Shown piece after piece: positions 36,337-45,800 of a stretch of 64,000 nucleotides of DNA. Under the pieces are notes generated by a model. The model did no database searches, was not told where the DNA came from, and worked only from the letters and a program-made list of their open reading frames with translations. This DNA is from Legionella shakespearei DSM 23087. Lineage in GTDB: Bacteria > Pseudomonadota > Gammaproteobacteria > Legionellales > Legionellaceae. Positions within the stretch are counted from its first letter, which is position 1; every line of letters starts with the position of its first letter. The DNA lies in assembly GCF_000373765.1 (NCBI RefSeq), contig NZ_KB892426.1, positions 1 to 64,000 of the forward strand. Direction: 5' to 3'. Made by a program: the position numbers and the translations under genes.

Positions 36337-37652
36337 TGAATATTCTGATTATAGGTTCTGGCGCACGCGAACATGCTATTGCAAAAACTTTATCGCTGTC
36401 GGCACTGCAACCCAATCTTTTTTGTTGCGGTACCTCACATAATCCTGGCATCGAAGTCCTGTGCCTTAATTATTGGGCAGGCGATATCACTGATGTGGCT
36501 GCACTCAGTGAGCAAGCCGGAAAATGGGGTATTGATATGGCCATTATTGGTCCCGAAGCGCCTCTGGAGCAGGGACTTGCAGATGCTCTATGGGCTCATG
36601 ATATCCCGGTTATAGGCCCTAAAAAGGCATTGGCACAAATTGAAACCAGTAAAGGTTTTGCCAGAAATCTGATGCAACAATACCAGATTGCAGGATTACC
36701 CAAATACAAAACATTTACCAATTCACAGGGAATTGCAGAGTTTTTGCGTGAATTAGGTGATGGCTGTTATGTAGTTAAAGCCAATGGCCTCATGGCGGGG
36801 AAGGGGGTAAAGGTTGCGGGTGATCACCTTCATTCTTTTGACGAAGCAATGGATTATTGTGACGAAATTTTTGCTCAGGGGCAAACCCTGGTCATTGAAG
36901 AAAAGTTAATAGGACAAGAGTTTTCTTTTATGTGCTTTTCTGATGGCAATACGTTGATTCCCATGCCCTTGATTCAGGATAACAAAAGAGCCTATGAAGA
37001 TGATAAAGGGCCGAATACAGGCGGGATGGGAAGTTACTCTTCTGCCGATCACAGCTTACCCTTTTTATCTCAAAGTGATGTGACCGATGCATTAGCAATT
37101 AACCAGGCAGTTGTAAAAGCCTTACAAACTGAAACGGGTGAAAAATATATAGGTATACTCTATGGTGGCTTTATCGCCACTGCAAAAGGGGTTTATGTTA
37201 TCGAATTTAACGCCCGCTTTGGTGATCCGGAAGCTTTAAATGTTTTAAGTATTCTTGAATCAGATTTTGCAGAACTTTGCTCCTCATTGATTCATGGTGC
37301 TGCAGCTGAAACAGAGATTAAATTCTCCCGCAAAGCCACTGTATGCAAATATGCAGTTCCTGAAGGCTATCCTGAGCATCCTTTACGAAATGAATTGATA
37401 GACATCAATTCAGTAGAAGATAAAACCTTTCTTTATCTGGCAGCGGTTAACGCAGTTGATGGCCTGCTGTACGCAACAGGTTCGCGCACGGCTGCTTATG
37501 TAGGTGTTGCTGACAGTCTTGAGACTGCGGAACAGTTAGCCGAGCAGGAAATAAGTCGGATTAATGGTCCCTTGTTTCATCGTAAAGATATAGGTACAGC
37601 GGTACTCATCAATAAGCGCATAGCAGCAATGCGCAGGTTGCGAGGCTCATAA
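36336..37652 (+). CDS. purD: Phosphoribosylamine-glycine ligase PurD
   Basis: PurD ligates glycine to phosphoribosylamine with ATP. The 438-aa ATP-grasp protein begins MNILIIGSGAREHAIAKTLS and contains IIGPEAPLEQGLADAL, VVKANGLMAGKGVKVA, FMCFSDGNTLIPM, GPNTGGMGSYS and VIEFNARFGDPEA. Stop-start overlaps with purF (TGATG) and purN (TAATG) show a compact operon. Confidence 0.96.
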   Translation: MNILIIGSGAREHAIAKTLSLSALQPNLFCCGTSHNPGIEVLCLNYWAGDITDVAALSEQAGKWGIDMAIIGPEAPLEQGLADALWAHDIPVIGPKKALAQIETSKGFARNLMQQYQIAGLPKYKTFTNSQGIAEFLRELGDGCYVVKANGLMAGKGVKVAGDHLHSFDEAMDYCDEIFAQGQTLVIEEKLIGQEFSFMCFSDGNTLIPMPLIQDNKRAYEDDKGPNTGGMGSYSSADHSLPFLSQSDVTDALAINQAVVKALQTETGEKYIGILYGGFIATAKGVYVIEFNARFGDPEALNVLSILESDFAELCSSLIHGAAAETEIKFSRKATVCKYAVPEGYPEHPLRNELIDINSVEDKTFLYLAAVNAVDGLLYATGSRTAAYVGVADSLETAEQLAEQEISRINGPLFHRKDIGTAVLINKRIAAMRRLRGS

Positions 37653-38218
37653 TGCGTCTTGGAATTTTAGGATCGACACGCGGCACCAACATGCTTGCCA
37701 TTATTGATGCAATCAATAAAAAGCAGCTGGATGCCTCTATAGAAGTAGTCATAAGTAATAAAGCCGATGCTATAATTCTTGAGCGGGCAAAGGCTCATGC
37801 TTTAAAAACAGAGTTTTTAAGTCCCAAAGGCCTAAGCCGTGAGGATTACGATGAACAAATCAGCACATTACTTATGAACTATAAAGTCGATTTGGTGGTA
37901 TTAATCGGCTACATGCGGATTTTATCCGCCGATTTTGTATCGCACTGGCATCATAAAGTAATCAACGTCCACCCCTCATTATTACCAGCCTTCGCAGGAA
38001 AAATGGATTTGGAAGTGCATCAGGCAGTTTTGGATGCCGGTGTTAAAGAGACGGGTTGCACCATTCACTATGTGATTCAGGAAGTGGACGCAGGACCTGT
38101 CATTTTACAAAAGAAATGCCCGGTATTACCTGACGATAATGCCGAATCATTGAAAGCCAGAGTACAGGCATTGGAGGGGGATGCATTGGTTGAGGCTATA
38201 AGACTAAAGTCTAAATAA
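37652..38218 (+). CDS. purN: GAR transformylase PurN
   Basis: PurN transfers a formyl group from 10-formyl-tetrahydrofolate to GAR. The 188-aa protein keeps the catalytic Asn/His of INVHPSLLPAF and the Asp of IQEVDAGPVI. The usual LLPxxxG loop reads LLPAFAGKMDLEVHQAVLDA. It is slightly shorter than E. coli PurN (212). It is the last gene of purFDN and is followed by a family F palindrome. Confidence 0.94.
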   Translation: MRLGILGSTRGTNMLAIIDAINKKQLDASIEVVISNKADAIILERAKAHALKTEFLSPKGLSREDYDEQISTLLMNYKVDLVVLIGYMRILSADFVSHWHHKVINVHPSLLPAFAGKMDLEVHQAVLDAGVKETGCTIHYVIQEVDAGPVILQKKCPVLPDDNAESLKARVQALEGDALVEAIRLKSK

Positions 38219-38296
38219 TGTAGCCTTGATTACTTTATAGCTCTGAATGTTCCTCTCCTATTTTAACCCTGTAAAAAGGATGCAAATAAACAGGAT

Positions 38297-38462
38297 GATC
38301 TACGCAAGTAGCCCCTCCACCCCCCGGGGGAGGGTGCCCGACAGGGCGGGTGGGGGGATCAAAAAGAACAACATAACCTATTGATAAAAGACTCCTTTTG
38401 ATCCCCCCATCCGCCCTGTCGGGCACCTTCCCCCGGAGAGGGGAAGGCGATTCTGCATAGAT
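38297..38462. repeat. Family F palindromic repeat (copy F2)
   Basis: GTAGCCCCTCCACCCCCCGG ... GGTGGGGGGATCAAAAA on the left and TTTTGATCCCCCCATCCGCC ... CCCCGGAGAGGGGAAGGCGA on the right. The orientation is opposite to F1. It separates the convergent purN and purE genes; a family E fragment lies at 38218-38233. No gene is in the 302-bp gap. Confidence 0.88.
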
Positions 38463-38520
38463 CTGAGTGTTACTTAATACAGCACTATCGCTGCATCAAT
38501 TACGCTGGTTTAATAAGGGT

Positions 38521-39015
38521 TCAACCTTTCAATTGCGAATTTTCCAACACTGTTTTAACCTGCTCTTCCAAATGCGCAACCACAGCCCGTTTATATTCAG
38601 GATATTTATTCCCAAGGAATCGCGCTGCCAGCAGGGCGGCGTTAATTGCTCCCGCTTTACCTACAGCCAGTGTTCCTACAGGAATACCCGCGGGCATTTG
38701 AACTATAGAAAGTAATGCATCCATTCCATTCGTGAACGTGGACGATGGCATGGGGACACCTAAAACAGGAAGAGTGGTCTTTGCTGCAATAACTCCAGGA
38801 AGATGCGCTGCACCGCCTGCTGCTGCGATGAATACTTCAACCCCGCGCTGTTCTGCAGATTTCAGATATTCAAACACTGCATCGGGAGTGCGATGTGCTG
38901 AAAGGGCGCGTGCTTCATTAGGAATACCTAATTTGTCCAGCATACGGCCAGTTTCTTCCATTATCGCCCAATCCGATTTGGAACCCATGAGAATACTTAC
39001 AAGAATATTAGACAT
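38521..39015 (-). CDS. purE: N5-carboxyaminoimidazole ribonucleotide mutase PurE
   Basis: PurE moves the carboxyl group of N5-CAIR to give CAIR. The 164-aa class I protein shows MGSKSDWAIMEETG, SAHRTPDAVFEYLKSAE, AAAGGAAHLPGVIAAKTTLP and GIPVGTLAVGKAGAINAALLA. GAGGTG precedes the ATG. purK, the usual partner, is not in this window; purE ends convergent to purN. Confidence 0.96.
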   Translation of the reverse strand: MSNILVSILMGSKSDWAIMEETGRMLDKLGIPNEARALSAHRTPDAVFEYLKSAEQRGVEVFIAAAGGAAHLPGVIAAKTTLPVLGVPMPSSTFTNGMDALLSIVQMPAGIPVGTLAVGKAGAINAALLAARFLGNKYPEYKRAVVAHLEEQVKTVLENSQLKG

Positions 39016-39206
39016 CGTTCACACCTCAAAGTAAGGGAGCTCTATTTTATACTTAGAAAACAGCGAGAGCAAATCGGTAGCCCGGTTGCTCGCAACCGGG
39101 GATGAATAGGGCACAGTGACACGTCGTCCTGAACGGAGGAATCCCCACGAAAATGATTTATTTATCAGCACTACATCTTCTGTTTCCTTATGCTCTCATA
39201 ACCTAA

Positions 39207-39322
39207 AGAAAACCGAGCCGCGACCGTGAGGGAGCGGAAATTTTGGAAGTACACCTAATGAGTAATCCACAATGGAGTGCATCGAACTGTTCCGCTTCCT
39301 TACGGTCGCGGCTCGGTTTTCT
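39207..39322. repeat. Everted family A repeat (copy A4)
   Basis: The two family A arms are present in swapped order: GAAAACCGAGCCGCGACCGT ... GGAGCGGAA first, then TTCCGCTTCCTTACGGTCGC ... GGTTTTC. Arm ends that are outermost in A2 are innermost here. A family C unit is at about 39079-39101. No gene is recognised in 39016-39486. Confidence 0.85.
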
Positions 39323-39486
39323 TAGCATTATTGGCATCATGCCGCTTTCAAAAAGACGCGCGAAGAAACGACGTGTAACTGGTATTTTCCAATATTTCAT
39401 GATACTTATAAAAATGGTCAAGGATGATCTGAATTCCGGATATTGAAGTCATAGAGATTCAATGCCGCACTATGATAGGAGCTGTT

Positions 39487-40299
39487 ATGAAATTATTTAT
39501 TTCTTTAATGCTGATGTGTCCGTTAATTGCATTTTCTCAGTCCCCTGAATTTACAATCTCGCCGAAACGATTAACCAATGAAACCTTTAAACAGGCGATA
39601 ACCCGGGTTAAACAGCAGGCGCCACAGGGTGTAATCAAGTCCCTGAGGCCAAGAGAAACTCCGGTGGGCAATAAAGTTCTTTTTAAAGATATGGACTTTT
39701 CATCTGTACCCATGGTTGCCAGTTATGAAGAACTCATGCATTTATTTAAGGTCATTCGTGACAGCCGTTTTCTTCATACTATGGAAAAACCGGATTTTGC
39801 ACGAAGAATCAGTTGGCTCTACCCTGATGATGGCTGTTTCGCACGAGCCGCTTTATCTGGAATCAAACTTGAAAGTGAACAATTGCAACGCCCAGCAAAA
39901 ATTTTCGCCTTTGGTGATTTGATGGTTCAAACCAAATATTCACAAGAAGGCTATGTTACCTGGTGGTACCATGTTTCAACTGCAGTAAATTATATGGGGA
40001 CAATTTATATACTGGATCCCGCGTTGAATCCTGATAGTCCCATGTTGGTTGACGAATGGTATGGACGAATGGGGAATGTAGCTGAACTGACCGGAGCTGT
40101 GTGTAACACCTACACTTATGATCCCTTTGACGGTTGCTTTACTGCAGATGCTACCAGTGAAGCCAAAGCAGAAAGAAATCAGGAGCGTTATCTGGATTGG
40201 GAGTGGGAGCGAGTTACTGATTTAGGTTTTGACCCGGTAGCCTTTCTTGGAGAAAACCCACCCTGGATTATTGATACACCAAATTCAGCCATAAGATAA
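39487..40299 (+). CDS. Secreted protein-glutaminase-like deamidase
   Basis: The 270-aa protein has a signal peptide (MKLFISLMLMCPLIAFSQS), then a region of about 90 residues that may be a propeptide. The catalytic domain shows Cys in YPDDGCFARAAL, His in TWWYHVSTAV and Asp in IYILDPALNPD. This is the Cys-His-Asp order and spacing of protein-glutaminase from Chryseobacterium, which deamidates protein glutamines. Start 39487 is chosen for the GGAG five bases upstream and for the signal peptide; the track start at 39472 lies before that site. A metallopeptidase gene follows 65 bp downstream and could mature it. The substrate is unknown. Confidence 0.8.
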   Translation: MKLFISLMLMCPLIAFSQSPEFTISPKRLTNETFKQAITRVKQQAPQGVIKSLRPRETPVGNKVLFKDMDFSSVPMVASYEELMHLFKVIRDSRFLHTMEKPDFARRISWLYPDDGCFARAALSGIKLESEQLQRPAKIFAFGDLMVQTKYSQEGYVTWWYHVSTAVNYMGTIYILDPALNPDSPMLVDEWYGRMGNVAELTGAVCNTYTYDPFDGCFTADATSEAKAERNQERYLDWEWERVTDLGFDPVAFLGENPPWIIDTPNSAIR

Positions 40300-40364
40300 T
40301 TGTTAAATATGCCAGATCCATTGTTTCAACAACGGTGGATCTCCATACCAAGGGGTAATCAGAC

Positions 40365-41726
40365 ATGCCAATATTCTATATCATTCTATTAGCATTGACT
40401 CAACTCACATATGCCAATCCCTATTGGGATGCTCACAAAGTTCCCTCGGACAGCAGTTTTAAAAGTTCCCAACTTATAAAATACAATGTGAACCAGTTAA
40501 AGACTGTAAAACAAAAGAAGGGAATTGATGTTTTGCGTATCCAGATTGACTGGCTTGAAGAGAGTGACAGTTATTCTGTAGGTAAGCTGGTTGTTGAATC
40601 ATCAGGGACACCAGCATTGTTGGCACGCAGTATCCATAAACCTAAATGGGGCAGTTATTTGGGGGTTCTCAAAGACCAGAGTAGCGGTAAAGAGTATTAC
40701 GACTCTGTGGGCACGGGTAAAGAATACCGCAAATTGGCAAGAGCCATAAATCTGCGTTTTCCAATGCCGACCAGCGACATGGTTTTTGAATTATATGCAG
40801 AAAATCCTCAATCCGGGATAATGGAAAAGGTCATTGAAAAAAATATCAGTGCTAATGAACCTGTTCGGGATGATAAGGTTTTTCCTGACCTGGAAGTGAA
40901 AGAATTGTCTTTATCAGCAAAAGAACCCTCTTTACGAGTTAATATATATGCAGAAGGTTATGCTCCTGGTGACAAGAATAAATTTTGGCAACAGTCATTG
41001 AAAACCGTTACTGCACTTAAGGGCGAGCATTTTCCTGGAGTGGAGTACATGAGTTTTTATGCTGTGTTCAATCCTTCCAATAAAAGGCTCGGGGAGGCAG
41101 TTGACTTAGGCACGCCTGTTCCAGAGTTTGATTCCTTTCTTGGCTTGTATTATCCCTATTGGGATAATTTTGGCCGTTGGTATCATATTGTTTATCCTAC
41201 ACGCGAAGATAAATTCAGGCAGGGACTTGCTGCGGCTCCTTATGATTACCCCATTGTTCTGGTGAATAATAGTGGCTACTGGGGAGTAGGCAATTACATG
41301 TCTCACACCGCTATTCCCGCAGGCAATTCAGTCTATTTCACTTACTTGTTACTCCACGAATTCGGTCATTTTTTTGGTTTGAATGAAGAGTATGAAGGAG
41401 GCGGTCGCACCGAACTGGAATTTGCGCCGGACATACAAGAACCCTGGTCGCAAAACATCACCTTTTTAAGCGAGCCCAATTATTCAGGATTAAAATGGAA
41501 TTCATTCGTTAGCGAACAAACTCAAATTCCAACTCCTGATAGCGACTGGCATTCCAAACCACCGGTGTATGGAGCTTATCATGGAGGATACGGTGACTCA
41601 GTAAGCAACCATGGCGTTAGTCATAAGCCAGGCTTCAAGTGTGTTATGGAATCGCATGCCTCATTTTGTGATATATGCACTAAAGGAATAATGGATGTAA
41701 TTCTTTTTGATTTGGGGGTAAGCTAG
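40365..41726 (+). CDS. Secreted M64-type zinc metallopeptidase
   Basis: The 453-aa protein has an N-terminal signal sequence (IFYIILLALTQLTYA). The zinc motif HEFGHFFGLNEEY is at about residue 330, preceded by YFTYLLL. The C-terminal block CVMESHASFCDICTKGIMD matches the conserved Cys pattern after the active site in IgA-peptidase M64 proteins. An N-terminal domain of about 200 residues precedes the catalytic part. It lies 65 bp after the protein-glutaminase-like gene, probably in one transcript. Export followed by type II secretion is plausible in Legionella but not shown by sequence. Confidence 0.82.
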   Translation: MPIFYIILLALTQLTYANPYWDAHKVPSDSSFKSSQLIKYNVNQLKTVKQKKGIDVLRIQIDWLEESDSYSVGKLVVESSGTPALLARSIHKPKWGSYLGVLKDQSSGKEYYDSVGTGKEYRKLARAINLRFPMPTSDMVFELYAENPQSGIMEKVIEKNISANEPVRDDKVFPDLEVKELSLSAKEPSLRVNIYAEGYAPGDKNKFWQQSLKTVTALKGEHFPGVEYMSFYAVFNPSNKRLGEAVDLGTPVPEFDSFLGLYYPYWDNFGRWYHIVYPTREDKFRQGLAAAPYDYPIVLVNNSGYWGVGNYMSHTAIPAGNSVYFTYLLLHEFGHFFGLNEEYEGGGRTELEFAPDIQEPWSQNITFLSEPNYSGLKWNSFVSEQTQIPTPDSDWHSKPPVYGAYHGGYGDSVSNHGVSHKPGFKCVMESHASFCDICTKGIMDVILFDLGVS

Positions 41727-41769
41727 AAGGGGTCCACTCCTTAACAGATTCATGTCCGTTCACCATCAC

Positions 41770-41888
41770 CCCGATCTACGTCGTCCTGAGCGCGTCTTTT
41801 TGCGCGAAGGATCTCCTGAAAGCGGCATGGTGCCAATATTGGGAGATCCTTCGCGCAAAAAGACGCGCTCAGGACGACGTAGATCGGG
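41770..41888. repeat. Family B palindromic element (copy B4)
   Basis: CCGATCTACGTCGTCCTGAG ... and the complementary arm ending GACGTAGATCGGG, about 50 bp each. The centre (GAAAGCGGCATGGTGCCAAT) is in the opposite sense to that of B5, which lies on the other side of the next gene. Confidence 0.92.
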
Positions 41889-41934
41889 GACGACGTTAGC
41901 CAAAGCATCAAATTTACACACAACGGAGTACATT

Positions 41935-42606
41935 ATGGAAAATAAAATGAAGTTCAAATCAATACTCAAGGTATTGGAAAAAAAAGGAGATTTGGAAGAA
42001 CTATGTGATAATTTAAAATGGCTTTTAGTCAAAGCATCACAAAAATACTCCGTTGAAACTGTTGGCCATTTTTCATCGCCAGTCACTATGTTTAAATCAA
42101 GTTACAGGCATGGCGATGTGGTCATCACCAAATCTCTCCAGGTGCCACACAGAATATCTGATTACCTTAAAATACTCGATGACAGTACTACCGATCCCAA
42201 AAAGAGATTAATCACTTTATTCGATGTCTTGAGTAGTGATTCCAAAATGCTCCATACGAACATACGTGATCGCATTTGGGATGACATTCAGAGCACCCTC
42301 GACAAACCCATGCCAGAACAATCCGGTATTTTTGCCAGAAGCCTGAATACTCTATTTAGCGCATCGATAAGACTTCCGCATAGTATAGCCGTAGGTATCA
42401 AAGATGAATGTGTTGGCAGCCGCGATCATATTGATAAGGAATTACGGATGATTTACGAGATTCTGACAGCGGATACAGCGGATAAATTCATTAAAAAATA
42501 CGAGCAATGCAATGCCAGATTTCCTGATGTCAAATACTCGTATTCATTATGGGATCCCAGAATAGAAAGGATGCATCGCATATCAGAAATCAGTAAAAGT
42601 TTATAG
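41935..42606 (+). CDS. Uncharacterised 223-aa protein between two family B elements
   Basis: Not recognised. The product is soluble, charged and probably helical. It opens MENKMKFKSILKVLEKKGDL then EELCDNLKWLLVKAS. GGAG lies seven bases upstream of the ATG at 41935; longer readings start inside the repeat and are rejected. The phrases DLEELCDNLKWLL here and DELCKELL plus DNLRWLM in the 472-aa protein at 53416 hint at a shared module, but the resemblance is short. The gene is bracketed by family B palindromes 46 bp upstream and 38 bp downstream. Confidence 0.6.
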   Translation: MENKMKFKSILKVLEKKGDLEELCDNLKWLLVKASQKYSVETVGHFSSPVTMFKSSYRHGDVVITKSLQVPHRISDYLKILDDSTTDPKKRLITLFDVLSSDSKMLHTNIRDRIWDDIQSTLDKPMPEQSGIFARSLNTLFSASIRLPHSIAVGIKDECVGSRDHIDKELRMIYEILTADTADKFIKKYEQCNARFPDVKYSYSLWDPRIERMHRISEISKSL

Positions 42607-42644
42607 CCTCATCCCGGCTGCAAGCAGCTGTATCTTCTATATAT

Positions 42645-42757
42645 GATCTACGTCGTCCTGAGCGCGTCTTTTTGCGCGAAGGATCTCCAAATATCGGCAC
42701 CATGCCGCTTTCAGGAGATCCTTCGCGCAAAAAGACGCGCTCAGGACGACGTAGATC
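42645..42757. repeat. Family B palindromic element (copy B5)
   Basis: 113 bp with arms of about 44 bp beginning GATCTACGTCGTCCTGAGCG. The centre AAATATCGGCACCATGCCGC is the reverse sense of copy B4. Family C units lie at 42610-42630 and 42833-42855, so the 255-bp gap before the A2M stop is nearly all repeat. Confidence 0.92.
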
Positions 42758-42861
42758 GGGGAATGGCAAAGAAAAGATATGTAGTAGAGTCAGCTGGTTG
42801 CAGTCGGGATTGGTTCCACAATCGAGCCCCTCATCCCGGCTGCAAGCAGACCGGGTCTGAG

Positions 42862-45800
42862 CTATTTCACTGCTGCAGTAACTGTAATTTCTGACACTGC
42901 GCCACGAGCTTTGGTTGCCGGGTTATACATGGCTTCTGCATAGGCTGGGGGCACGACATATTTTCCGGGATTGATGGCTTTGATTTTGTAGACTATCTCT
43001 CTGGCCGTTGAATCAACGCTGCCGAAATAATTTACTCTGTCTTCACGTGCATCAGCAAAATCCATGGAATCTGCTTTTACTGAATCACGGACTACTTCAA
43101 ATCCGCCTGGTAAGAGATCTTCAATAGCAATATTGGTCAAATAAGCATTATTCAACGCACGAATCTGAATATGCACTTCAATCTCGCTACCTAAAGCGGT
43201 TGAGGTAATCGCATTGCCATTAGCATCTCTGTATTCCCTGAAAATTTCCATACCTTCTTTTACTGGGGTAGTGGGTAAGGCTTTATCAAAACCTGCTTGT
43301 ACCAATTGATAAAAATAATTTTGTTTATCAGGGTTAATCAGGCTGATTTGTTTGACATCACTATCAATATCCAAATGCTGATAATTGGCATTATCCGCAG
43401 GAATGGCTTTTTCCTGATTATCGGCTCTGGTTTCTGTCATAGACAAACCAGCTCCTGTTGACTCAACAGCAGGATAAGCAGCTAAAGCAAGACTTGCATA
43501 ACCTGCCAATACGGTATTGATCTCTTCATTATTAAGAGCGGTGACTAATTGCATTAACAACTTGTCGCCTTTTTGTGGCAACAGATCCGGGAAGTGTTTA
43601 GCCAGAATATAGAGATATTGTGCGTCAGCAATGTTGCTGTCATAAAAGTCCATAGCAAAGGGCTTTTTACTTTGTGGCTGATACAGATCAATGAGACGAT
43701 TGGCATCGGCATCACTTTTCAGCATTTTGTAGGAGGCGGCAATGTATGCTGCAGTAATGTCTTTCTGCCATTCTTTCGAATCATCTTTTTGCAAATAAAG
43801 TTGCAGATTCGCCAGGTAGTTGGTAGTTACCATTTCATTCCTGGTGAGGATGTAAATGGCATAAGCCTGGATTCGTGCTGCATCCATATCAGAGACATTT
43901 CTACCAGCAAGTTCTTTCAGATAATTTATTCCGTTGAAGAACATATCATTAGGAACATTGAAGCCCTGAGCTCTGGCTTCGGTTAAGAAATGCATGACAT
44001 ACACTGAGGCAAAGTTGTTACCAGAGTTGTCAGCAAGACCTGGCCAGTAACTGAACCCGCCATGTGACATTTGCCTTTGACTTAACAACTGAATGGTGGT
44101 GTTGACCTTGTCATTAAGCTGAGCCGTATCTTTGGCAAACCATGACTGGCTGTTCATCGCGATTAATGGCATTACCTTACTGGTTAACTGTTCAGTACAG
44201 CCATAAGGGAAATTCTCCATGTAGCGTTGTAAGCCAAATACCAGAATCAACGGGCTGGATGACATAGTAGCGTTAACGTTACGATACTCTGGGAACAGAG
44301 TTTGGATGATGTCCAGTGACTTTTTGGCGTCTTTTGATAAACCACTACTGATGTAGGTTGTGAACGGATTAGCAGGGCGCACACTTAAGGTTGCATCCAT
44401 TGATCCAGTCTTATCTCCAGCAACAGCGGCAAAGGTTACTTTAGCTGAACCCAATAAAGATTTAGCCCGTAATTTATAATGTACGGTTTGCTCACGGCCT
44501 TCACTGATTTCCAGTTTCTGCTCAGCCGAGCCAATGATTTCAATCTCTGGCGACACATTAAGGGTGACAGTGACTTCTGTATGATCGCCTGAATCCTTAA
44601 TGTTATTCGCAACACTGGAACTGACTTCAAACTCATCACCGGGCGCTACGAAAGTAGGCACGTTAGGATTAATAATAAAATCACCACGAACCGCAGTCTT
44701 GGTATCATCTGAACCTACATAGTCAGGCGAAACGGCAACTGCCATGACTTTAATTGAACCGTTAAAATAATCAGGCACCTGATAAGTCAATTGACGGCTG
44801 GTTGAATCGGTATCAATAATTCCCGACCAGAACACAACCGGCAGGTCAGTCTTACGTTTGAAGGGGTTCAAGCGGCTTGCCAAATCAGCCTCACCATCAT
44901 CTCCACCCGCGGCAGATAATTCTCTATCCTGAATAAATTTAGGCAGAATCTGATCCACTGTTTGTTGTGTGTACACTTGCAGAGCCTGCTTCTGGAAAAA
45001 GAAGGCTAATGGATCAGGAGTTGTGAAGTTTGCCACCTGAAGTATTCCTTCATCTACTGCAAATACAATGATTTTTCCAGGTTTATCGGTACTGTAATCA
45101 ATAGTTAACTGTTCACCCGGTTTGACTACTTCAGGTGTTTTCAAGCTGATTTTAATATCATGCTTATCATGATTTACCGTAAAGGGCGCTACGCTGTAAC
45201 TGAGAGGGCTGATAAACAATTCAGGCGATTCCCAGTCGCGGACAAAGGCGACGTTAATGTAGCCATTGCCCTGGAAGTCGGCAGGAACACGAATGGTTTG
45301 TACGGAGTTGGTCGTATCGGTTTTAAACCATTGTGAGGCGTAGACTTTATCTCGCTCAATAGTAATCAAGCCAGAGCCAGTGTAAGGTGCTGTGATTTGA
45401 ATTTCTATGTCTTCATCAGCGAAATATTCTTCCTTATTGAGCTTAATCGACAATTCAGCATTTTTGGCAAGCGGTTGCTGGCTGGCTCCTGCGATGCTGA
45501 ATTTTAATTGGCTCAATACAGTATTGTTTTTATCGAGTACGCTCAGTGAATAATCGCCGATTTGCTGAGTAGGCAAAGTATAACTGCTGCCTGCTTCTTT
45601 AATCTCAAACGCATTGGTATTCACAATGTTGGACTGGATAATCGATTGATACTGATAAGTACCATCTGCTTTTTTAACCAGAGTGGTCACAGGACGTAAG
45701 GATACTAACTGTATTTTCAAATCCTGTATTTCTTCTTTGGTTAACTGCGGATTCACGGCAATATAATTTACCTGACGGACACTGCCTTGCTTGATAAAGG

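Noticed and set aside
42643-42894. Overlapping short frames after the 223-aa gene
   Set aside because: They are repeat translations of family B and C, with no codon pattern or start signal.
43573-43986. 137-codon plus-strand frame
   Set aside because: Antisense shadow of the alpha-2-macroglobulin gene, which has clear motifs in its own frame.
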